This document shows, in pieces, positions 32,840 through 39,535 of a stretch of 64,000 bases of DNA. Position 1 is the stretch's first letter; each line of letters starts with the position of its first letter. Under the pieces are notes generated by a model. It had not been told where the DNA came from, did no database searches, and saw only the letters and a program-made list of their open reading frames with translations. The stretch is taken from NCBI GenBank assembly GCA_965232815.1, contig OZ247427.1, forward strand, positions 558,001 through 622,000. The letters run 5' to 3'. A program made the translations under genes and the position numbers. Source of the DNA: Bin87 sp026710825. Lineage in GTDB: Bacteria > Chloroflexota > Dehalococcoidia > Lucifugimonadales > UBA3495.

Positions 32840-33984
32840 ATCTTTCCCGATGATTGACTCGAACGATTCGCGACCCTCGAAACGGCCACGGTCGCCCGGT
32901 CCGATTTGGTGCGCGGCACCACCAGCCCATCCGCGCGGGCCGCCAGCATCGCAGCCGGCTCCGATACGCCGAACACACCGAGCAGGTCTTGCGCGGCGGA
33001 CGGTGTCGGTTGATTCAGTCCGGCGCCCTCCCCCTGCAACGGTGCGGCCTGCGCACAGCGGTTGTTCAACTCGCCGGCGGTATAGACCTCCAGCGTAACG
33101 CCCAGCGACTCCGCCAACGCGATGATCCCCGGCTCGTCCGCCTTGATGTCCGCCGTGGCTATCTTGCCCAGGCTCTGCAGGGTCAACCCGTGCTGCTCCA
33201 GTGTGTCTCCGAGGAGCCCGCGCAGGTGCTCCACGTCGACGCCGCGACGGCACCCCACGCCGGCAACCAGGGTGGGCGGCCTATACGTGATCACGGGATG
33301 ATTCGCCTCCGACGTCAATATCCGGTCCGAAACGATCAAAGTGGCAGCGTACCCGTCGCCCAGGGCATCGGTCAGTTTGTCGACGCGCGTGATGCTGTCC
33401 GTCATCGCTTGATCATCAGGCCACGCCGCGCCCGTTTCAGCGTCCAGCCACAGGGAAACGGGTTCGCCGTTCACCACCGCTGCCGCCGCTCTCGTCAGAT
33501 CAATCGATGTTGCGTCAATCCGCCAGCCTTCCGCTCGGCCCACCAGGTCGATTGCGGTCACGTTCAGGGCATCGGACGCAGACGTGACCACGGGTTGCGC
33601 GCCGATCGCGGCAGCCACTTGCCGGGCCAGATCGTCCCCGCCGCCAACGTGGCCCGACAGCACGCTGATGGCGAATCGACCACCGTCGTCCACGCATACC
33701 ACGGCGGCATCCCGTTTCTTGCCCGCAAACACCGGAGCCAACAGCCGCACGGCTGCGCCTATGGGCAGGAAAACGATCAGCGCGTCCCGGTTGACAAAGA
33801 GGTTCTGAAGCACCGGACGCAACGGCAGGTCGTAGGCCCGCTCATCCGATTCGGCAGCATCGACGAATCGGCGTTCCAGGTGAAGCTCGGCTTCGGGCAG
33901 GCAGGACGCCAATCGTCGGGCCAGTTCGGCGCCGGGTTTGGACACGGCCACTATCGCCGTATTTGGACTGTAACCGGACGACAT
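32836..33984 (-). CDS. cbiG: Cobalt-precorrin-5A hydrolase
   Basis: A 382-residue protein with the three CbiG parts: an N-terminal domain (IVFLPIGAAVRLLAPVFAGKKRDAAVVCVDDGGRFAISVLSGHVGG, the classic CbiG block), a less conserved middle, and a C-terminal domain (LVAGVGCRRGVDVEHLRGLL, LGKIATADIKADEPGIIALAESLG). It opens the delta-lactone and releases acetaldehyde, a step specific to the anaerobic (early cobalt) route. The last 40 or so residues after the domain are Ser/Ala-rich and look unstructured. It overlaps cbiH by four bases. Confidence 0.93.
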   Translation of the reverse strand: MSSGYSPNTAIVAVSKPGAELARRLASCLPEAELHLERRFVDAAESDERAYDLPLRPVLQNLFVNRDALIVFLPIGAAVRLLAPVFAGKKRDAAVVCVDDGGRFAISVLSGHVGGGDDLARQVAAAIGAQPVVTSASDALNVTAIDLVGRAEGWRIDATSIDLTRAAAAVVNGEPVSLWLDAETGAAWPDDQAMTDSITRVDKLTDALGDGYAATLIVSDRILTSEANHPVITYRPPTLVAGVGCRRGVDVEHLRGLLGDTLEQHGLTLQSLGKIATADIKADEPGIIALAESLGVTLEVYTAGELNNRCAQAAPLQGEGAGLNQPTPSAAQDLLGVFGVSEPAAMLAARADGLVVPRTKSDRATVAVSRVANRSSQSSGKI

Positions 33985-33996
33985 GGCCCGTCGCGG

Positions 33997-34890
33997 CTAG
34001 TCGTCGCCGGTGGACGTGTGGGTGGCCGGCTCCGGATGAATCTCGTAGCCGCCGGCGTCGTACAGATCGGCGCGTTCGGCGTCGGCATGGTCTCCCTGGC
34101 CGGCGCGACGGTACAGGTGCGTGTAATCGTCGGAATACAGGTGTGAGACAGCCACTTGTTCATCAGAATCCGGGTCCAGCAGATTCGGATCAACGGCTTT
34201 GCCCACGATGATCAGCGCCTGCAGGGTGATCTTGGCTTCCCGAACCTTCTCAGCAATGTCCTCCAGGGTCCCCCGGATGATCTGCTCGTCCGGCCAGCCG
34301 ACGCGATACGCCACCGCAACCGGGGTATCGGCGGGATATCCGGCCTCCTGCAACTGGTTGGCGATGCGGAACATCCTCGTCACGCTGAGGAATATCGCCA
34401 ACGTGCTGTGATGTCGCGCCAGGTCCACCAACGCCTCGCCCTCGGGCATCGCCACGCGGCCCTCGGCCCGGGTCATGATCACGGTCTGCGACACTTCCGG
34501 CACGGTGAGTTCCGCTTTCAGCACGGCGGCAGCGGCAAACACCGCGCTGACACCGGGGATGATCTCGTAGTCCACCTTCTCCCGTTCCAGGATCCGCATC
34601 TGCTCCAGGGTCGCGCCGTACAGCGACGGGTCGCCGCTCTGGATCCGCGCGACCGTCTTGCCTTCGCTCACCGCGCGCAGCGTGACCTCCATGATTTCCG
34701 GCAGGGCCATTTCCTTGCTGCCGTAAACGTCAGCGCCCGGCTTGGCGAACCCCGCTATCTCGGCCGGGACCAGCGAGTCCGCGTAGATGATCACATCAGC
34801 GTCGTCAATGATCCGCTTGGCCTTCAGCGTGAGCAGTTCGGGATCGCCGGGGCCCGCCCCGATGATGTACACCTTTCCATTGTTGTCCAT
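33997..34890 (-). CDS. cbiF: Cobalt-precorrin-4 C11-methyltransferase
   Basis: A 297-residue SAM-dependent methyltransferase. Motifs: VYIIGAGPGDPELLTLKAKRII, VIIYADSLVP, VARIQSGDPSLYGATLEQM, YEIIPGVSAVFAAAAVL and LTVPEVSQTVIMTRAEGR, all typical of CbiF/CobM. It methylates C11. It is longer than usual at the C-terminus by about 40 residues (SHLYSDDYTHLYRRAGQGDH and after), an acidic and basic mixed tail with no known role. It lies between cbiL and cbiG with short gaps. Confidence 0.94.
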   Translation of the reverse strand: MDNNGKVYIIGAGPGDPELLTLKAKRIIDDADVIIYADSLVPAEIAGFAKPGADVYGSKEMALPEIMEVTLRAVSEGKTVARIQSGDPSLYGATLEQMRILEREKVDYEIIPGVSAVFAAAAVLKAELTVPEVSQTVIMTRAEGRVAMPEGEALVDLARHHSTLAIFLSVTRMFRIANQLQEAGYPADTPVAVAYRVGWPDEQIIRGTLEDIAEKVREAKITLQALIIVGKAVDPNLLDPDSDEQVAVSHLYSDDYTHLYRRAGQGDHADAERADLYDAGGYEIHPEPATHTSTGDD

Positions 34891-34919
34891 GTGGTGTTCC
34901 TCCGGGGCGCTCTCACCGG

Positions 34920-35636
34920 CTACCGCCGGATGATGAGCAGCGAAAAGTAATCGAGATCTTCAGCCGATAGTTCCTGTATGTCGCGCACCACCCTCTCGCG
35001 CTCGGTGGTGGCCCGGCGCACGTAGATCGTGCGGCCCGCCAGGCCCAGCCGCTCCAGGTTCGCCAGCGCGTCCAGCAGGGTGCGGTTCACCTTCATCAGC
35101 ACGATGGTGTCGTAGAGTGCGATGGCCTCCCGCAGGTCGTCAATGCCGTACACCGCCGGCAGGATCGCCAGCCTCTGGCCGTGATGCACCAGCGGCGCCG
35201 CCGCGGATGCCGCCGCCGCCATCACCGAGGAGACCCCTGGGATCACCTCAACCGGCAGGTGCGGGTACTCATCCTGGATGGTTTCCAGCACGTAGGCGAA
35301 GGTGCTGTACAGCATCGGGTCGCCTTCGGTGATGAAGGCCACGTCCTTGCCTGCTTCCAGGTGCACGGCCAGATCCCGCGCCGCGTTCCGCCAAACGTCG
35401 CCGGCTGCGTCTTCGTCGTTGGTGGGGAATTTTGCCCGCACCACGTCCTGCTTTGCCTCGTCGATCAGGTGCTTGACGATGCTGTAGGCATAACTCTCAC
35501 GGCTCACGCCGGCCTGCGGCACCCAGATCACCGGAACGGACTGCAACACGCGCTGCGCCTTGACGGTCAGCAACTCGGGATCACCGGGGCCAACCCCTAC
35601 GCCATAAAGTCGCCCGTGGTTGGAGGCTGTCGTCAT
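34920..35636 (-). CDS. cbiL: Cobalt-precorrin-2 C20-methyltransferase
   Basis: A 238-residue SAM-dependent methyltransferase of the CbiL/CobI group: LYGVGVGPGDPELLTVKAQRVL, VIWVPQAGVSRESYAYSIV, DVAFITEGDPMLYSTFAYVLE and VEVIPGVSSVMAAAASAAAPLVH. It methylates C20 of cobalt-precorrin-2. The ATG at 35636 overlaps the cbiT stop (ATGA), so I prefer it over an in-frame ATG twelve bases upstream. Confidence 0.94.
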   Translation of the reverse strand: MTTASNHGRLYGVGVGPGDPELLTVKAQRVLQSVPVIWVPQAGVSRESYAYSIVKHLIDEAKQDVVRAKFPTNDEDAAGDVWRNAARDLAVHLEAGKDVAFITEGDPMLYSTFAYVLETIQDEYPHLPVEVIPGVSSVMAAAASAAAPLVHHGQRLAILPAVYGIDDLREAIALYDTIVLMKVNRTLLDALANLERLGLAGRTIYVRRATTERERVVRDIQELSAEDLDYFSLLIIRR

Positions 35637-36274
35637 TTCTGCCCCCACACTATAAAAACCGGGTTCATGGCTTCCAGCCGCAGGGTTTCGTCCGGCAGTT
35701 CGCGTCCTCTCGACGCGGCCACCATGGTCATCTGGGGTGCGAGAGACATTTGCTTCATCGTTTTGTACGTGTCGTTGGCCCGTTCCATCGCCGCGAAATT
35801 CGCTACCACCCGGCCTCCGGGGGACAATCTGCCCACCACCTCGTCGATGATCCTGGGCATGGCAGCTCCGCCGCCGCCTATGAACACCGAGTCTGGATCC
35901 GGCAGGTCCTCCAATACGTCGGGCGCGGCGCCTATGATGACCGTTACCCGATCGTCGCCGTAGCGCGCCACGTTCGTTTCCAGCAGGTCCGCGCTGTCCG
36001 CGTCCTTGTCCACTGCGTAGACCCGTCCGCGATATGCGATCCTGGCCGCCTCAACCGCCACCGAGCCCGTGCCGGCGCCGATGTCCCAGACGATGCTGTC
36101 CGGCTGCAGGCCCAATGCGTACAGGCTCACCGCGCGCACTTCGGATTTGGTGATCTGGCCCCGCACCGGCCGGCGCTGCTCGAAAGCGTCGTCAGGTAGC
36201 CCCAGGGAACGTTCCCGGGATGGGTCGCCATCAACAAGGCCGCCGGTTCTGACCCTCGTCGTCAGGTCAGTCAT
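35633..36274 (-). CDS. cbiT: Cobalt-precorrin-6B C15-methyltransferase (decarboxylating)
   Basis: A 213-residue class I SAM methyltransferase with the CbiT pattern: RRPVRGQITKSEVRAVSLYALGLQPDSIVWDIGAGTGSVAVEAA (SAM motif I), VYAVDKDADSADLLETNVARYG, and VFIGGGGAAMPRIIDEVVGRLSPGGRVVANF. It methylates C15 and decarboxylates the C12 acetate. The start (36274 or 36280) overlaps cbiD by a few bases; no ribosome site decides. In many genomes CbiT is fused to CbiE; here CbiE is absent and not found elsewhere in the window. Confidence 0.93.
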   Translation of the reverse strand: MTDLTTRVRTGGLVDGDPSRERSLGLPDDAFEQRRPVRGQITKSEVRAVSLYALGLQPDSIVWDIGAGTGSVAVEAARIAYRGRVYAVDKDADSADLLETNVARYGDDRVTVIIGAAPDVLEDLPDPDSVFIGGGGAAMPRIIDEVVGRLSPGGRVVANFAAMERANDTYKTMKQMSLAPQMTMVAASRGRELPDETLRLEAMNPVFIVWGQK

Positions 36275-37517
36275 CAACATTGGCCGCCGTACTGTCCTGG
36301 CCGCGCATCGGAATGCCGTCCGGTGAAGTGCTGGCCGACCCCAGCAGGTTCCCCTCGAAATCGAAGCACAGCGCGTCCACAATGATGGCATCGTCCTGCG
36401 CTTCGTCGGAATCCTGACCAAGATACTTTTGCGCCTGTTGGCAGACCAGCTCGCACATGATGGGGAACACGTCCATTACGTCGTGCTCCTGCGCGAGTTC
36501 CTGGAAATGCCGCCCGCTGGCTGCGTTGCGCATCTCCTCCTGCAACTCCGCTGATGCGCCGCACTGGGCCGCAAGCTCCGCCAGGAACCCGGTGTCCACC
36601 TGGTTTCCGGCCACGTGGGTTACGAAATAGCCCATCGCCATCTTGGAAAACTTGCCCACCATGCCCACGTGGGCAACCCGCTTGATTCCCTTGTTCACGC
36701 ACCGCTTCATCGACGGTCCGGAGAATATGCCGGCTTCAACGTAGGCCATGTCGGGAAGGTCCAGCAGTTCTCGCGTGTACTGCTCGCTGCGCGTTCCCGT
36801 CGAAAGCACCACGTGATCCAGACCGTTGGTCGCGGCAACGTCAATCGCCAGATGCACGCTGGCCCGCCACGCCGCCGTGCTGAACGGCTGCACGACCCCG
36901 GTGCTCCCCAGGATGCTGATGCCATTGAGCACGCCCAACCGCGCGTTGGTCGTCTGCTTGGCGATCTCCTCGCCGTTGGGAACCGAAATCCGCGCCCGCA
37001 CACCCGTCTCCGCCGGCCATCCACAGGCCTCCAGTCCTTCCACGACTGCGTCCGCCATCATCCGTCGGGGCACCCGGGTAACCGCCGGCTCGCCGACCTC
37101 AATCCCCGTGCCCGGCCGCGTCACGGTTCCAACGCCGGGCCCGCCCGTGATCTGCAATCCCTTGATTCCGTCCGGCAGTCGCCAAACGCCGACGATGATC
37201 TCCGCCCCGTGGGTAACGTCCGGGTCATCTCCCCCGTCCTTGATCACGGAGCACCGCACCCCCTCCGAGGGTTCCATCGCCCAACTGTTGTGCACGTTTA
37301 GCGTCGCGTAGCCTTGACCACCCGGCAGCGGCACCGATACCTCTTCCGGAGCCTTGCCCGACAGCATCAGGATCACCGCCGCCTTGGCCGCGGCCGCCGC
37401 GGTGGTGCCGGTGGTGTACCCCGTCCGCATTCCCCGCGGGTCGCGCTTGGTCGGCCGCGAGTAGTCGCTCTCGGGACGGTCCACCCCGTTGCTGTTGATT
37501 TCCGGTTCAGTTGACAT
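36267..37517 (-). CDS. cbiD: Cobalt-precorrin-5B C1-methyltransferase
   Basis: A 416-residue protein. Diagnostic parts: RTGYTTGTTAAAAAKAAVILMLSG, VSVPLPGGQGYATLNVHNSW, CSVIKDGGDDPDVTHGAEIIV, GVGTVTRPGTGIEVGEPAVTRVPRRMM, and NGISILGSTGVVQPFSTAAWRASV. CbiD is unique to the anaerobic cobalamin pathway and methylates C1. The first 30 residues are an unconserved polar extension. The C-terminal 60 or so residues are also extended and acidic (YLGQDSDEAQDDAIIVDAL). It is followed by cbiT with an eight-base overlap. Confidence 0.95.
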   Translation of the reverse strand: MSTEPEINSNGVDRPESDYSRPTKRDPRGMRTGYTTGTTAAAAAKAAVILMLSGKAPEEVSVPLPGGQGYATLNVHNSWAMEPSEGVRCSVIKDGGDDPDVTHGAEIIVGVWRLPDGIKGLQITGGPGVGTVTRPGTGIEVGEPAVTRVPRRMMADAVVEGLEACGWPAETGVRARISVPNGEEIAKQTTNARLGVLNGISILGSTGVVQPFSTAAWRASVHLAIDVAATNGLDHVVLSTGTRSEQYTRELLDLPDMAYVEAGIFSGPSMKRCVNKGIKRVAHVGMVGKFSKMAMGYFVTHVAGNQVDTGFLAELAAQCGASAELQEEMRNAASGRHFQELAQEHDVMDVFPIMCELVCQQAQKYLGQDSDEAQDDAIIVDALCFDFEGNLLGSASTSPDGIPMRGQDSTAANVDD

Positions 37518-37610
37518 GCGATTGATTATTGCCTTCGTCGCTCGGCTTGGTGACGATTGTACCCCAACCTCGCCATGAGCGAGGATGGCGACAGCGTTAC
37601 CATTGCCACA

Positions 37611-38498
37611 TCAGGCGCCGGCCTGCGCCGCTCTCACCCGGTCGCTCGCTACCTGCACCAGTCGGTCATCTACCCCCAGCGGAGGCGCCACCGACATCGG
37701 TATGCTCGGGTAGGCTTCTTGCAACTTGTTCATCGTACCCAGCACGTTGCGCTGCAGGATCAGGCCCGGGAAAAACAGGTACGGCGCGCATATGATGCTG
37801 CCCACCCCGCGTTCCTGGATCAGTTCGGCTGCGGCAACCTCCATGGTCGGATCGCCGTAGTGCGACTGCGCCACGGACACGGCGTAATTCTCCCCCAGGT
37901 CGCGCTCGACCCAACTGCCCAACTCCTTGAGCCACAGGCAGTCATCGTAGCGAGTCTGGGTGCCCGCCTTGACCAGCAGCACGCCGGTCGGCTTGCCATC
38001 TCCCGAGCCGGCCGAGTACTCCGGCAGCGTGGCGATGCGCTCGCGCACCAGGTCGGCGATACGCATGTCCGCGCCAAGCCCTTGCGCCAGCCGCAACTCA
38101 ACGCCCGGCGTCTCTGCCGCGATATCCTCCAGCACCTCATCCATTTCCACGGTTGCGTGCTTGCCGTTGCCCAGCAGGTACGGCGCGATCACCACGCGGC
38201 TCACCCCGGTGCCCGCGAGTATCGAAACCGCTTCCGGCGGATGCGGCGGCAGGAACTCCAGGCATGAGACAATCACCTGCTCGGCGTCAGCCCCCAAAGA
38301 CTCTGCCAGCCGTTCACCGGCTTGGCGTAGCCCCACGGGCGTATTCGGGCAACCCAGGCACCATGCCGGGAACCTCGCGCCGTCGGCGGCCCAAGCGCAG
38401 GAACACTCGTCGCGGCTGGCCCCTCGCTGGCTCCCATGGCAGAGCAGGACCACGCCCCACCCGCCGGTGGCGCCGTTTTCGTGGCTGTCGGCAGGCAT
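37611..38498 (-). CDS. cbiX: Sirohydrochlorin cobaltochelatase, long two-domain CbiX with Cys-rich insert
   Basis: A 295-residue protein with two CbiX-like halves. The first has VVLLCHGSQRG (metal-binding His), VIVSCLEFLPPHPPEAV and VIAPYLLGNGKHATVEMDEVLE (second His); the second has GVLLVKAGTQTRYDDCLWLKEL, VSVAQSHYGDPTMEVAAAEL and ICAPYLFFPGLILQRNVLGTM. It inserts Co2+ into sirohydrochlorin, the first committed anaerobic step. Unusually, four cysteines (C-S-C, then C-L-G-C-P) lie between the H-G-S motif and the next helix, which could bind a metal or cluster. GAGGAG precedes the ATG. It is five bases after cbiC. Confidence 0.9.
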   Translation of the reverse strand: MPADSHENGATGGWGVVLLCHGSQRGASRDECSCAWAADGARFPAWCLGCPNTPVGLRQAGERLAESLGADAEQVIVSCLEFLPPHPPEAVSILAGTGVSRVVIAPYLLGNGKHATVEMDEVLEDIAAETPGVELRLAQGLGADMRIADLVRERIATLPEYSAGSGDGKPTGVLLVKAGTQTRYDDCLWLKELGSWVERDLGENYAVSVAQSHYGDPTMEVAAAELIQERGVGSIICAPYLFFPGLILQRNVLGTMNKLQEAYPSIPMSVAPPLGVDDRLVQVASDRVRAAQAGA

Positions 38499-38503
38499 AT
38501 GCG

Positions 38504-39151
38504 TTACTCCTCTAGCAGGTCCAGCAGGGCATTGACGGTGGCAGCAGCCGCCGAGCTTCCCCCACGCCTTCCCAGGATTGTTATGTGCGGCACATCTCGG
38601 CTCGCCAGTTCGGCTTTCGACTCCGGACAGGCCACAAATCCCACCGGCATCCCGATGACCGCCGCCGGCGACACCTGCCCCGAATCAACTAGATCCAGCA
38701 GGGCCAGCAGGGCGGTCGGCGCGTTGCCGATGGCAACCACGGCCCCGTCCATCTGCGGCGCAAGTTCCCGCACCGCGGCAACGCTGCGGGTGGTCCCTTC
38801 CCGTCGCGCGCGCTCTGCGACTGCCGGCACGTCGATCAGGCAGTCAGTCTCAACGCCCCGTTTCGCCAGGGCAGCCCGCGATATTCCCACCTGCACCATG
38901 CGCACGTCCGTTACGACGCGCCGGGCGTTCTTCAGCGATGCCAACGCGGCATCCACGGCGCCATTGGCGAATCGTACGTCGGCGGCAATCGCAGGATCGC
39001 CCTCCGCCCGCACGATGCGGTGCAATACATACCGCTCTGCGGATGACAGCGCCGCCTCGGACTCATCGCCCACCAGGCTCTCCGCGACCATCACCAGGCT
39101 CTGGCGGTCGATCTCGTCAGGCAGCAGCGCGTATTTCTCAACAAGCGTCAT
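38504..39151 (-). CDS. cbiC: Cobalt-precorrin-8 methylmutase
   Basis: A 215-residue protein: LPDEIDRQSLVMVAESL, AERYVLHRIVRAEGDPAIAADVRF (the catalytic-His region H-R-I/V-V), VVTDVRMVQVGIS, VAIGNAPTALLALLDLV and AAVIGMPVGFVACPESKAEL. This matches CbiC/CobH, which moves a methyl group from C11 to C12 to give cobyrinate. It is the first corrinoid gene of the run and lies 15 bases after a small protease-like gene. Confidence 0.95.
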   Translation of the reverse strand: MTLVEKYALLPDEIDRQSLVMVAESLVGDESEAALSSAERYVLHRIVRAEGDPAIAADVRFANGAVDAALASLKNARRVVTDVRMVQVGISRAALAKRGVETDCLIDVPAVAERARREGTTRSVAAVRELAPQMDGAVVAIGNAPTALLALLDLVDSGQVSPAAVIGMPVGFVACPESKAELASRDVPHITILGRRGGSSAAAATVNALLDLLEE

Positions 39152-39166
39152 TCGAGATTCCAGAAG

Positions 39167-39523
39167 TTATCGATGCGCAACGACGTCAATTATCGTGTGT
39201 TTCACCGGGTCCGCGCCCAGACCGAATCCCTGCATTGTGTCGCTGCCCATTAGAGGTTTACACCCATCGTCCCCGAACACGAACAGCCTGGTCAAGTCCT
39301 CCTCACCGTACCTCACCTTCACCTCTCCCAATTCAAACGTGACCTCGGTTCCATCCGCCAGGGTTGACCGCCGTGGATTTTGCGTCGGCGCCCAACCCAG
39401 GTCTCGCAGCAGCGCTCCTGGCAGTTGACTGTACGACGCTCCGGTGTCGGCCTGCATGCGCAGGTTGCGGACATATGCGCCGTCCGCAGCCCAGATTCCC
39501 ATCGTGGTGTAAACGTCGCCCAT
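39167..39523 (-). CDS. Retroviral-type (clan AA) aspartic protease-like protein
   Basis: A 118-residue protein from the ATG at 39523 (MGDVYTTMGIWAADG). The motif M-Q-A-D-T-G-A-S-Y-S-Q-L-P is the catalytic D-T-G-A-S of retropepsins, and FGDDGCKPLMGSDTMQGFGLG is a candidate psi-loop (P-L-M-G). It may act as a homodimer in the cytosol. It is wedged between leuS (12 bases) and cbiC (15 bases) and must be read on the same transcript, with no obvious functional tie. It is distant from the protease at 801-1178. Confidence 0.75.
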   Translation of the reverse strand: MGDVYTTMGIWAADGAYVRNLRMQADTGASYSQLPGALLRDLGWAPTQNPRRSTLADGTEVTFELGEVKVRYGEEDLTRLFVFGDDGCKPLMGSDTMQGFGLGADPVKHTIIDVVAHR

Positions 39524-39535
39524 CGTGCCGCCCAA

